Positions 10,835-22,125 of a DNA stretch of 64,000 nt are shown piece by piece (the first letter of the stretch is position 1; the number at the start of each line of letters is the position of its first letter). Origin of the DNA: Zygnema cylindricum (Eukaryota; Streptophyta; Zygnematophyceae; Zygnematales; Zygnemataceae); NCBI GenBank assembly GCA_037447655.1, contig JBBHKE010000836.1, positions 478,809-542,808 of the forward strand, given 5' to 3'. Below the pieces are notes generated by a model. The model saw nothing but the letters and a program-made list of their open reading frames with translations. It ran no database searches and had not been told where the DNA came from. The translations under genes and the position numbers were made by a program.

Positions 10835-11898
10835 TGTAGAAATCGATGGTTCTTTTACTATTTTCTAGGTCTAAATTGGAATATAGAAAGAAGACGAGGC
10901 AGTCTGCCTCTAACTTCTCTCTCTAACTCCCACACTTCTTGTAGTCACTGAGAAGTTGGAGAGGAAGCTAGAGCCATGGCTACCTAGGCTATCCAGAGGT
11001 TTACAGGAAATAAATTAGTTGATTTACGGATAGGTAGGTTTATTTGCTAAAAGGAGTATGTTGGAACCACGATTTGATCATGGTATATGTCGACCGTCAG
11101 ACCGCCGGTAGCCGGTAGACTTATCCGTTAAGTCTAGAAATAAATATACATACTATAGGGTTTCATATTTATTTAAATGTTGCCACGTAGGAAAAGTCAT
11201 TTAACGGCGGATGTTTACGGATACATAGATCTAGTTATGTAAAAGTACGGATTTCATATGGATAAGAAACGAGTACCGCGCGTTTTGTTTCTTTTACGAA
11301 ACAAATACCGCACAAGCATTTATGACGGCTACGATTGAAATCTTCATTCAATCGGACGGCCGAAAAGAAAGCCAAGATCGCGAAAGAGATTCTCGGCGGT
11401 TTGTGGTCATCGCCACATCGGATGACACGTGGCACAATTAAGTTGGATCCCGACATCTCCGGGGATTACGAGACCTAATCCGGATATGACATGTGTCGAC
11501 ATTTAGGCCATGTCGTACAATATCCGTGCATAAAGTACCGTGGTAGATGTTCTTTTGTTTACGGCATTATAATATGATTGGTGCGGTACACCAATAGATA
11601 GAGTTTTAGAGAGAGATAGGATTTAGCAAAATTGGTAGATAGGACCTTCTCTCCCAAAGAGCTTCTATACAAAAGGTCAACTTTGACCCTCCATAACTTA
11701 CAGCTCAGGGGAGAAAATTGAGAGATTCTTTATGCTATCGACTCAAGGGAGTCTTGCCTTCAGAGGTGAGAAGGTGATCAAAGTTTTTGTTTGCCAGGGT
11801 GGCGGTTATTCGTGCTGAAAGACAAAAGGGTCAGGGATATCCTAGAGGCTTCATGTGAGCTGCTTACTCTGAGGTCGTATGGAGGTCTCTTAGTTGCA
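10835..11898 (+). repeat. 5' LTR of element C
   Basis: The 1,064 bp LTR runs from TGTAGAAATCGATGG to TTAGTTGCA. It holds the U3 fold-back (about 10905-10980), an antisense tRNA-like cassette (11049-11136) and leader hairpins that are partly eroded. The gag ATG (11879) lies inside the LTR but now reads into TAG after four codons. Confidence 0.9.
11049..11136 (-). ncRNA. Antisense tRNA-like pol III cassette in C 5' LTR
   Basis: On the minus strand the A-box-like TAGACTTAACGGATAAGTC (11118-11136) precedes a B-box-like ATGATCAAATCGTGG (about 11068-11083) and a T4 run (11049-11052). The 3' LTR copy has the better B box AGGATCAAATCCT. Function is inferred from motif order only. Confidence 0.5.
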
Positions 11899-12890
11899 GG
11901 TTATGGGCCCACCATCTAGGGTGCCCATATTCAATGGAGCTGGCTTCATTTACTAGGAAAGTATGATGACATGAGCTCTATGAGAGAAACGGTTTTTAGG
12001 AATAGTGAGTGGACGGGTGAGGCGTCCATCCAGTCTTGGGATACCTCCAGGGTTTACAAAAGGCAGATTCACTACAGATGCTGATCCATTTTCAACGGAG
12101 GAGACAAAAGAAGGAGAGGTGGTGGACAAAGGAAAGGGGAATGAGACGACCACAACAATAGCAACTAGTTCGATATTTCACCTATTCCAAGGAACGAGGA
12201 GAATGATACTGATACCTAGGACTTCAACAATATGGTGGCAAAGCACTTACTCTTCCGCCATCTTACTCAAGGACTTCCATATCATCATTTGCAGGTAGAA
12301 AGGGCATCCGATCTTTGGATGGCTATCATAGAGATGTACTGAAGTGGTACGATTCAGCAACAACAGTTGGCTTATCAGAAAGTTAATGAGTATGTATACA
12401 AAGGGGGGAAGATATTGGATTTTTGCAATGAGCTTGCTACACTTTTCATGGAGCTAAAGAGTGGTGGAAAAGATTTCAGTGAAAAAGAAAAGGATAACTG
12501 TCTACTGATGAAGTTACCCGATGAGTTCGAGAACATAGTCAACCGTGTGCAGGACTTGCCGGACTCAAGGTGGATATGGAACTCAGTGGTAGGAATGATT
12601 CTCGTTCGTGAGAATACAATTGAGATCCGAAGAGGAGGAAAGAGTGAGCAAGCCTTGGCAGCTGGGACCGACTGGAGGAACAAGGATTCTCGGAGACCGG
12701 TCAAAAATTACGGAGGTGGGGAGCACAAAAATCAGACTGTCGAGTTCGGACCAAGGGCTCCCAAGGGTTTATGTCATTTCTATAAGAAACCAGGGCACTA
12801 TATGGCGGAGTGCACTAAGCTAACCGAGCTTTTGTCAAAGGAGGGACAAACCGGTGGAACCTTGAGAGGAAAAAAAAAGGCCCTTGTGAC
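11899..12890 (+). pseudogene. Element C gag, frameshifted
   Basis: The primer site GGTTATGGGCCCACCATC opens the coding region as VMGPPSRVPIFNG. A frame break near 12180-12340 separates the N-terminal part from the open stretch that begins at about 12367. The gag core (FCNELATLFMELKSGG, LMKLPDEFENIVNRVQDLPD) is followed by CHFYKKPGHYMAEC, a zinc knuckle in which the second Cys is Tyr; element M keeps CHFC. The product would be impaired in RNA binding. Confidence 0.85.
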
Positions 12891-13449
12891 ACAGGTACAT
12901 GAGGTGGAATCCGAAGATGAGGACGATGAGCTCCTATTGGATGAGGAGTTGGAAGCGACAAACGAGGTAGAAATTCCACGAAAGCAGAAACGTGCTTTTG
13001 GTGGACTGAAAGGTGAGGCAGGCTGGATTGTAGATTCAGGAATCTCCATGCACATGTGTAACGATAAACACCTGTTCAATAAGATAAGAAAGATTTCCAC
13101 CGTAGAGATAGAGTACGGGGATGGGAGGATAGTCACTACTACTCTTGTAGGATCGGTAGACGTGAAAGTGTTCGCAGAAGGAAAGACATCCATAGTTATA
13201 TTCTTCGATGTATTGTTTATTCCAGAGTTAAACAAAAACCTCATCTCTACGTCTGTATTAGATGATAAGGGTTTTGATACTAGCACTAGGAAAGGAGTCT
13301 TTACTGCTAGTTTTGAGGAGGAAATCTATTTCACTGCTGAAAAAGGTAGCCAAGGGATGTTTAGGCTGATTTTAAGCAATGAAAATAATAAACTTTATTA
13401 TGCTGGTGTTCATGATATAATGATATGGCATAAAGGCTTGGGCATGTGA
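12890..13449 (+). pseudogene. Element C protease
   Basis: The gag frame continues without a break into the protease, so gag and protease are fused here as is usual in copia. An acidic linker leads to GWIVDSGISMHMC with the catalytic DSG (near 13029) and on to the pre-integrase motif. The frame ends at a TGA (13447) in the IWHKGLGM motif, where the expected sequence is IWHKRLGHV, so a frameshift ends the ORF. Confidence 0.85.
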
Positions 13450-14629
13450 AACTAGATAAGCTATGAGAGATGAAAAATATGGGAGTGGTGGAAGGAATTC
13501 AGTTCAATGAGAGTGAGTATCTAAGTGATTGTAGTGGATGTGCTCAAGGTAAAGCACACCGATTGCCCTTTCCCAAAACAGTCACCTATAGGGAAAAAAA
13601 AATTCTAGATTTAGTACACACAGATATTTGGGGATAGGCCAAACTGCCCTCATCAGGGGGAAAGAGATTTATGATGACTATCATTAATGATTGGTATCGG
13701 TATTCCAGGGTGTATTTTTTGAAAAACATGTCAGAAGCTCAGGATTGTTTTAGACAATATAAATCATGGAGCGATTTCTCCATGAAACTCCAATCAAGAG
13801 AGTAAGGAGTGACAATGGTGGAGAGTATACTTCTAACCAGTTTGAGGATTTTTTGAGGGAAGATGGAGTTCAACACTAAAAGACAGTTCCAAAAAATCGA
13901 GAACAGAATGGGGTAGACGAACGATTAAATAAGACACTAAATGATAGTGCTAGAAGTATGTTGTCCGATAAGAAGATAGGAAAAAGGTTTTGGGCAGAAG
14001 CAATGAACTGCGCTAATTACCTCAAAAATAGAGTTCTTACCTCAGCTATAAAAGATCAAACACCTTATGAGAGATGGACCGGCCGAAAACCAGACATATC
14101 TCACTTAAAGGTTTTCGACAGTCAAGTTTTCAGTCTAGATACAGATCGGTCTAATTGAAAGCTAGATCTTAAAGGAAAACTAGGATACTTTTTAGGATAT
14201 GATGAGGATGTTAAAGGATATAGAGTTTACGATCTAAAAGGAGATGATATAATCTTAGTAAAGCATCTAGTAGTTATGGATGAAGGAAAGTGTGTGGATC
14301 CCTTCAAATATACAAAGTCAGTAAAAATCAGATTTGAGTCAGAAAATTCTGATGACTTTGAGCTCCCTAACTATCCGGGTTTTAGACAAGATGACATTCT
14401 TGCAGGTACAAATCAGACCGAAAAGGACTTGTCCGCTGAAAGTCCAGTGACAACTCTAGCCGATGCGGAAGACGTGATGGTAATTGATTCGAAATCAAGG
14501 GATAGGGGAGAAGTCGAGATTGTTCGAAAGAACCCACGAGGACCATCTATTTCGGCCATAGATTTTTAGGGGGAAAGGAGAAGTAGCAAAAGATTGCAAG
14601 AAAAAATCATGTTAATAACAAGGTAACAA
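13450..14629 (+). pseudogene. Element C integrase, degenerate
   Basis: Fragments in several frames include CSGCAQGKAHRLPFP, HTDIWG, RSDNGGEYTS, and a clean piece at 13958-14158 (FWAEAMNCANYLKNRV, YERWTGRKPDISHLKVF). A further open piece at 14276-14569 is the acidic linker to the reverse transcriptase. Stops and shifts make it non-functional. Confidence 0.8.
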
Positions 14630-14670
14630 AACTATCTCATCAAGATGAACCTTAAACTTATGGAGAGGCA

Positions 14671-15471
14671 TGTTGTCTTTTTGGAAAACTTTCAGTCTCA
14701 GAGCACCGCAGCTGCTTTACAGACAAAGCAGCGCAACTGCTATACAGACAAAGCAGCGCGGCTGCTATACAACAGAGCAGCGCAGCTGCTATACAACAGA
14801 GCAGCTGCTATACAGCAGAGCAGCTGCTATACAGCAGAGCAACTGCTATACAACAGAGCAGCTGCTATACAGCAGAGCAGCGCAGCAACAGAGCAACGCA
14901 GCAGCGAAGCTGCAACACAGACAGGACAAGGCAACCACGATTATATTTGATATGGTCCGTACGGACAACGCAACGTCTAATATTCTTAATGTGATTCTGT
15001 ACAGGATAGAGCAAATGCGTTCGATACGATTCTAGTTAGCTTAGTGATAGCTCAGTGGTAGCTTAGTGATAGCTCAATGGTAGCTTGACAAATTAGTGGT
15101 AGCTTGGTGGTTTGATGTACCTCTCAAGTACACTGGTGTTGCCAGTTCAACACAAGTATAAGACTTAGGACTCATAACATATTTGTATCCAGACTTCCAA
15201 GTAGTAAAACTGCTGACAGTTTTTGGGAAACTTCTGAGTATTATATCTTGAGTGTTGTCGGGTCAATTGTGCTATAACTTTGGGAGTTATCAGTGTTTAT
15301 TCTACTCTATATTGTGATAGAGTTTTGTGAAGTTTGGATGCTTGTATTAGAATTGGTGAGCACTTAAGAACAGCTGTTTGGTAGGATTCTTGATAGCTTT
15401 TGAGAGTGTATCATGTCTACTTCTACTACTACTGCTGCTCCTCCACCTGCACCGGTGGTTGTAGAACAACA
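14671..15471 (+). repeat. 5' LTR of element A with minisatellite
   Basis: It runs from TGTTGTCTTTTTGG to GTAGAACAACA. Positions 14700-14930 are a minisatellite built on GCAGCTGCTATACARCAGA. Positions 15037-15112 hold a tandem series of TAGCTCAGTGGTAGC-like units that match a tRNA A box. The gag ATG (15413) lies inside the LTR, 59 bp before its end. Confidence 0.9.
14700..14930 (+). repeat. CAGCTGCTATACA minisatellite in LTR
   Basis: About a dozen imperfect 15-22 bp units alternate AGCAGCTGCTATACA and ACAGAGCAGCGC. The 3' LTR copy at 19745-19990 differs in unit number, which explains most of the 25 bp length difference. In A2 the units are CAACGCAGCTGCGATA. There are no spacers, so it is not a CRISPR array. 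Confidence 0.85.
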
Positions 15472-18400
15472 GGTTATGGGCCTGTCATCAAGAATTCCTA
15501 TCTTTTCCGGGGATAAGTATGTTTACTGGGCGGATATGGTGGAAACATATTTTGAAAATGTCAATCTTTTAGATATATTGGATGGTTCGCTGGATGAATC
15601 TGACCCGTCATGGTGTAAGAAAAATACGCAAGCTCGGTCTATTCTGAAATTTTGTATATCTGAGGACTTAGCTATGTCTCGGATAAAGATGAAAAAAACA
15701 ATTGATATCTGGAAATCTCTTAAAAGTGATTATGAAAAGGCTAATGTCTAGGAAGAGCTTCTATTGGCTGGAAAAATTTGGGACTATAAGTACACTGGCG
15801 GTACAATGGCTGAATATTCTAACAAATTTTGTATCCTTGTAGATGCACATGCTTGTGCAGGTGGGGTGTTTCCTCCTTTTCAACAGGCAGCATTGCTCAT
15901 GAGGGGTCTCCCTCGTAGTATGAAAGGAGCATCTGACATGCTCAAACAAAAAGATAAAGCTAGCTGGACTTTACAGTTAGCCATCAATATTTTACTAGAG
16001 GAGAAAGCTACATCTAATATTCTCAATGTTGAGCAAGTAGAAGCTTTTAATTCACACTTTGAGAAAAAAGGACAGTTTAATCAGCAAAAAAATCAGTATT
16101 ATCAGTTCAGACATTTTAATCAAGGTGGAAATAAACAATCCAACAATGCATGCTTTTATTGTAGTGAGACAGGTCATGGATACAAATTTTGTCCTAAGCT
16201 TAAAAAAGCTAACGATACAGGTTTATACCGGCCGGGATGGCAACAAAGCCAGTTTTACAACGACTTCACGGGGACTACACCTCGTGGAAATGCACTATTT
16301 TCGGCTTCTTCGTCTCTCCAAGACGAGACTTTGACGGTTTCTACAGAGGACGATACGGATCTATTCGCTATGGCGGCTGCAATGGAGGCCGCGAAGGACC
16401 CCGGATGGATAATGGATACAGGAGCGTCAGCCCACATGTGCTGGAACAAGGCCATCTTCAAAAATCTGAAAGCAACGCCCGAGAAAAATATTTACTATGC
16501 TTGTGGAATGAGTGTCCAAACTCGTGCTGTGGGTGATGTGTCCTTACTAGTTGATGTAGAAGGAGAAGCAATTGAAAGGACTCTTCACAATGTCTTATTT
16601 GTGCCTGACTTTAAGAAAAATCTGTTTTCTACGTCGTTGGTAGAGAGCAAAGGCTTTGAGGTTAATTTGAAAAATGGTCGGCAGGTTGTTAGCAAAAATG
16701 GCAAGGTTGCGGTTACATGTACTAGAGATAGTAGCAAGATGTATCGCATGGATATGGCTAATACCAAGGAGAGTGATGTTTTGTACTCCGGTGTTTTGCA
16801 CTCAGATGAGTTGTGGCATAAAACATTAGGCCATGTTAATTATGATAGTTTGAGGAAAATGGTCATTGCTGGAAAAATAGAGGGTGTATTAATCACAGAT
16901 GGACCAGTCAAAACTTGCGATGGTTGCGCGTTAGGCAAAATCCACAGATTGCCATTTCCTAAGAAGTCTGAGCATCGGTCCACGAAACTTTTACAATAAA
17001 TTCATTCGGATGTCTTTGGTCCGGCGAAGGTTCCATCTGCTGGAGGGATGAAATATATGGTCACCTTCACAGATGATTTCTCCAGGTTTACAAAAGTTTA
17101 CTTCATGAAGGAAAAGAGTGAAGTGTTTGGTCACTTCAAACACTATAAAGCATGGGTTGAAAAAATTCATAATTTACCTATTTTGCAGCTGAGATCGGAC
17201 AATGGTGGTGAATATACATCGAAAGAATTTGAAACCTTTTTACTCGAGGAAGGCATTAGTCATCTATTGGGTGTTCCATATTCACCGAAACAAAATGGGG
17301 TGTCGAAAAGACTGAATAGAACTCTCACGGAAAGCTCTAGATCTATGCTCGCAGATAAAAATGTGGATCCAATATTCTGGGTTGAGGCTCTAAATTGTGC
17401 AGTTCATATTAAAAATAGGATAGGATCAAGATCGGTAGAAACAACTCCTTACGAAATCTGGACAGGTAGCAAACCAGATGTTAGCCATTTCAAGGTCTTT
17501 GGTAGTCAATGCTTTATATTGGATACGTCTACAGATAGATGGAAAATGGAACCGAAGGGATTACCGGGTATTCTGTTAGGATATGATGATCACTCGAAAG
17601 GTTATAGAGTCTTTGTGTTTGAAACGCAGAAAATAGTTGTAGCTAGAAACATCATTGTTAAGGAAGAACTAGACTCCATAGATTTATTTCAAATGACAGA
17701 GCAGCAAAAGCAACAAAAAGTACAGGAGTATGTCATCTTAGATTGCATGCAGGAAATTTTCCCGCAGATTCCAAAATCTCCGGTAATGACTCCGGCGTCA
17801 GACTCTCTCCAACTTCCTCACCAACTTCGGGTCCAGACGGACCAAGAGCTGTCAATGCACACGGATCGCAACCAGCGCAATCACGAACACACGGATCGCA
17901 ACCAGCGCAATCAGCAAGACACGGATCGCCACCAGCGCAATCAGCGCAATGCGCGGCATTTGACGATCTCAGCCTCAGAATTTCCGAGGGGAAGAAGATC
18001 AAGCAGCCGCCTGCAAGATAGCTCTCACTTTGCCTACTCGGCAGTCTCAGGGGAGCCCTTGACCATCCAAGAGGCCTTCTCATCACCAGAGCGGAATCAC
18101 TGGTTTGAGGCGGCAAACGACGAAATGAAGTCGATCATGGAGGCTCAAACATGGGAGCTCTTGGACCTTCCTCCAGACCGAAAAGCGATCGGCAGCAAAT
18201 GGGTATTCAAGGTGAAGTTAAATCCCGATAACACCATTGAACGCTATAAGACTAGACTTGTGGCGAAGGGGTACAATCAAAAGGAAGGAATCGATTTTGA
18301 AGAAACATGTTCTCCGGTTGTAAGATTTCCAACAGTTAGGATTTTGCTGTCCATAGCTGCTATGGAAGATATGGAAATTCATCAGATGGATGTAAAAACG

Positions 18401-19630
18401 ACCTTTTTGCATGGAGAAGTAGAAGAGACCATTTACATGCAGCAGCCTGAAAAGTATGTGGAACCAGGAAAAGAGCACTTAGTATGCAAGTTGCTAAAAT
18501 CTTTGTACGGCCTAAAACAGGCCCCCAGACAGTGGAATATAAAGCTTGATGAATTATTGACTAGTCTAGGATTTCAAAGGATAAGTTCTGATCACTCTGT
18601 CTATGTTCTAAAGGGTGAAAATGGGATAGTGTATATAGCAGTATATGTAGATGATTTGCTATTAATTAGCAAATCAATGGCTGAAATTAACAAAATCAAA
18701 ACTTCTCTAAACTCATGGTTCGAGATGAAAGACCTCGGTGAGGCAAAATATATTTTGGGTATCCAGGTAGAGAGGGACAGAAATAAGAAAATAATAAAAT
18801 TGACTCAAAAAGAGGCTATAGGAAACATGTTAGATGAGTACGGAATGCGAGGGGCAAAAGGATGTTTAACTCCAATGGAGTTTCGGCAGAAGTTAGAGGG
18901 AGAAGAGACTAAACCAGGTGTCATTGTTAGCGAGTATCTAGAATCAGGGGAGAATGATCCTATGACAATAATACCTTATAGACAGATAGTGGGAAGCTAA
19001 ATATACTTCATGAACTGTACCCGTCCTGACATTGCTGCAGCAGTCGGGGTAATGAGTAGGAGTCTAGAAAATCCGAGAAAATCTGATCTTGATGCATCAA
19101 AGAGAGTCTTAAGATATTTGGTAGGAACTAAAGATCTCAAACTCACTCTAGGCGGAGGAGAAGTCAAGCTGCAAACATGGAGTGATGCAAGCTATGGCGA
19201 CATGCCAAGCCGGAAATCCACCACGGGATTCGTTCTACAAATTGGGAACGGTACTTGCTGTTGGAGCAGCAAACTTCAAAAGGTTACAGCACAGTCGACA
19301 ATGGAGTCAGAATATATGGCAGCAAGCTCGGCCCTCAAAGAACTCTTATGGGTAAAATCCATGTTACAACAACTAGGATACATGCAAGCTGGTCCACAGG
19401 TGATCTGGTGTGATAACCAGGCTGCCATTGCCATTGCTTCTAACCTGAGTCATCACTTCAAAAGCAAGCACATCGATGTACAATTACAATTTGTAAGAGA
19501 AAAAGTGTTCTCTAGAGTGATTAAATTATGTTATTTACCAGATGCAAAAATGATTGCTGATATGCTCACTAAAGCTCTTCCTACTCCTAAGCTGAAGTAT
19601 TGTAGGGACGCAGTAGGATTAAGTGAATAG
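15413..19630 (+). pseudogene. Element A Gag-Pol polyprotein, three nonsense codons
   Basis: A single frame of about 1,405 codons encodes gag, protease, integrase, reverse transcriptase and RNase H. Landmarks: gag start MSTSTTTAAPP inside the LTR; zinc knuckle CFYCSETGHGYKFC (residue ~247); protease MDTGASAHMC (~335); pre-integrase LWHKTLGHVNYDSL (~467); integrase HSDVFGP and RSDNGGEY; RT box YVDD (~1078); RNase H WSDASYGD, MESEYMAAS and WCDNQAAIAIA. Stops are TAG at 15749 and TAA at 16997 and 18998. The first two match CAG/CAA glutamine codons in sister copies (C to T). The integrase catalytic Glu is Lys (QNGVSKR; sisters have SER). It is close to intact but dead. Confidence 0.93.
15472..15483 (+). 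other. Primer-binding site, element A
   Basis: GGTTATGGGCCT directly follows the LTR terminus ACAACA. Eleven bases pair with the anticodon arm of initiator tRNA-Met. The same bases encode Val-Met-Gly in gag. Confidence 0.75.
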
Positions 19631-19717
19631 TTGAATTGCTATGCTGCTATACTGCGGTGCTGCGGTAGTTTATCACCGCAGCTGCGCTGGGATACTGACT
19701 CTAAAGCTTTAGGGGAG

Positions 19718-20543
19718 TGTTGTCTTTTTGGAAAGCTTTCAGTCTCAGAGCAGCGCTGCTGCTTTACAGACAAAGCAGCGCAACTGCTATACAGATAGAG
19801 CAGCGCAGCTGCTATACAACAGAGCAGCGCAGCTGCTATACAACAGAGCTGCTGCTATACAGCAGAGCAGCGCAGCTGCTATACAGCAGAGTAGCTGCTA
19901 TACAGCAGAGCAGCTGCTATACAGCAGAGCAGCTGCTATACAGCAGAGCAGCGCAGCAGTAGAGCAGCGCAGCAGCGAAGCTGCAACACAGACAGGACAA
20001 GGTAACCACGAATATATTTGATATGGTCCGTACGGACAACGCAATGTCTAATATTCTTAATGTGATTCTGTACAGGATAGAGCAACTGCGATAGATACGA
20101 TTGTAGTTAGCTTAGTGATAGCTCAGTGGTAGCTTAGTGATAGCTCAATGGTAGCTTGACAGATTAGTGGTAGCTTGGTGGTTTGATGTACCTCTCAAGT
20201 ACATTGGTGTTGCCAGTTCAACACAAGTATAAGACTTAAGACTTATAACATATTATGTATCCAGACTTCCAAGTAGTTAAACTGCTGACAGTTTTTGGGA
20301 AACTTCTGAGTATTATATCTTGAGTGTTGTCGGGTCAATTGTGCTATAACTTTAGGAGTTATCAGTGTTTATTCTACTCTATATTGTGATAGAGTTTTGT
20401 GAAGTTTGGATGCTTGTATAAGAAGTGGTGAGCACTTAAGAACAGCTGTTTGGTAGGATTCTTGATAGTTTCTGAGAGTGTATCATGTCTACTTCTACTA
20501 CTACTGCTGCTCCTCCACCTGCACCGGTTGTTGTAGAACAACA
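19718..20543 (+). repeat. 3' LTR of element A
   Basis: It begins right after the purine tract AGGGGAG and ends GTAGAACAACA before the AGGCA duplication. The minisatellite (19745-19990) and the A-box-like series (about 20105-20180) are both present. Confidence 0.9.
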
Positions 20544-20548
20544 AGGCA

Positions 20549-21520
20549 ATGACTTGTCGAGAAAATAACTGGTGAAAGACAACCATCAATGAGGAGATGG
20601 CCTCAATTATGGCAGTCGATACTTGGGAGCCGGTGGACTGTCCACCTAACCGAAAACGAATTGGTTGTATGTGGGTTTTCAAACTAAAACTGAATGCGGA
20701 TAACACCATTGAGCGTTGCAAAGCCCGATTAGTGGCAAATGGATTTACACAAAAAGAATGAATCGACTACGAGGAAACCTTTGCTCCGGTTGGCAGATTT
20801 CCCTCTGTCCACATACTTCTCAGTCTAGCAGCAGCGGAAGACATAGAGGTGCACCAGATGGACATCAAAACAACCTTTTTGCATGGAGAATTGGAAGAGA
20901 AGATATTCATGCGACAACCCAAAGGATTTGTGAAGGAAGGAGAGGAGAGTAAGGTATGCCGGCTGATTAAATCTCTTTACAGTTTGAAACAGGCGCATCG
21001 ACAATGGAATAAGAAACTTGATGAGTTTCTTACCGGTCTGGGATATATCCGGATCAGCTCAGATCACTCAATCTATGTTTTTCAAGATGAGGATGGTAAT
21101 ATATTTATTGCAATTTATGATGATGATTTGCTTGTTTTAAGTAAATCAATGGAAAAATTTAATAAACTGAAAACCGATCTTAAAGGGAGATTTGAAATGA
21201 AGGATATGGTGGAAACAAAATATATTTTGGGAATTCAAGTAGAAAGAGACCGAGAAAGAAAGATTATAAGATTCACTAAAAAGGAAGCAATAGGGAATAT
21301 GCTGGAAAAATTTCAGATGGATAAAGCTAATAGTTGTACAACTCCAATGGAATTATAGAAGGGAAGTGAGGAGAGTGAGGAAGAAGGAGTCATAGTCTTA
21401 TACGAGGAATTAAGTCATGAAGAACAGAAGTTCATGCAGACTATTTCTTAAAGGCAAGTAGTGGGAAGCCTAATCTATTTTATGAATTGTACCCGACCAG
21501 ATTTAGCTGCAGCTGTAGAA
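20549..21520 (+). pseudogene. Element C reverse transcriptase, 3' part
   Basis: It resumes the C frame after element A: INEEMASIM, WVFKLKLNADNTIERCKARLVANGFTQKE then TGA, followed by the open 169-residue stretch at 20849-21358. The catalytic box reads YDDD instead of YVDD near 21117, and LKQAHRQWN replaces the usual APRQW. These changes and stops near 20760 and 21356 make it non-functional. Confidence 0.88.
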
Positions 21521-22110
21521 GTGTTGAGTAGAAGTCTAAATGCTCCCACTAAGAAGAATTAGGAGGCAGCTAAGAGAGTCCTTAGATATTTGATAGGAAC
21601 CAGGGATTTATGGTTGCATTTGAGTGGGGAGAAAAGTGACATCACTACTCGGAGTGATGCCTGTTATAACGATTTTTTTGATGAGGAGATGTACTTCTGG
21701 ATATGTATTATATCTGGGTGATAGGGCTTGCTGTTCGAGTAGCAAACAACAAAAGGTTATTGCTCAGTCCACCATAGAGGCTGAGTATATGGCCTCTTGA
21801 TATGCTGTAAAAGAATTGATGTGGGTCAAGTCTTTGCTTGGTGAGCTTGGTCACCTTAAGAGTGGTGTGCATAATTTTTTTTTTCTGATAATCGGACAAC
21901 AATCGCAATTTCTGCCAATCCTAAATATCATTTTAAAGCTAAACACATGGACATTAGACTGAGCTTTGTTAGAGAGAGTAGAAAACAAAATAATTAGTTT
22001 AGAGTACTGACCAGATAACGAGATGGTAGCAGATATGATGACCAAACCTGTGCCTTCCCCTAAGCTAATTTTCTGCAAAGAGAAGTGTGGTATGAAATTA
22101 AAGATTGACT
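21460..22110 (+). pseudogene. Element C RNase H, degenerate
   Basis: Recognisable pieces are LIYFMNCTRPDLAAAVEVLSRSL, RSDACYND, AQSTIEAEYMAS and, near the end, MVADMMTKPVPSPKL. Several stops and shifts interrupt it. The purine tract AAAGGGAG follows at once, before the 3' LTR. Confidence 0.85.
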
Positions 22111-22125
22111 AGAAAATAAAGGGAG

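Larger units (their letters stand above)
14671..20543 (+). mobile_element. Copia element A, nearly intact, inserted in C
   Basis: The 5,873 bp element has LTRs of 801 bp (14671-15471) and 826 bp (19718-20543) with TGTTGT...ACAACA ends, a primer site, one long frame and a polypurine tract (AGGGGAG, 19711-19717). A perfect 5 bp target duplication, AGGCA, flanks it (14666-14670 and 20544-20548) within the element C reverse transcriptase. It is the youngest of the A-in-C-in-D nest. LTR identity looks around 95% by eye in the region after the minisatellite. Confidence 0.95.

Noticed and set aside
14700-14930. CRISPR-like array
   Set aside because: Units are imperfect tandem repeats with no unique spacers, inside an LTR of a eukaryotic retroelement.
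15749-19000. Introns or programmed readthrough explaining stops in element A
   Set aside because: The three stops are single-base changes relative to sister copies, with no splice signals and no readthrough context; mutation is simpler.
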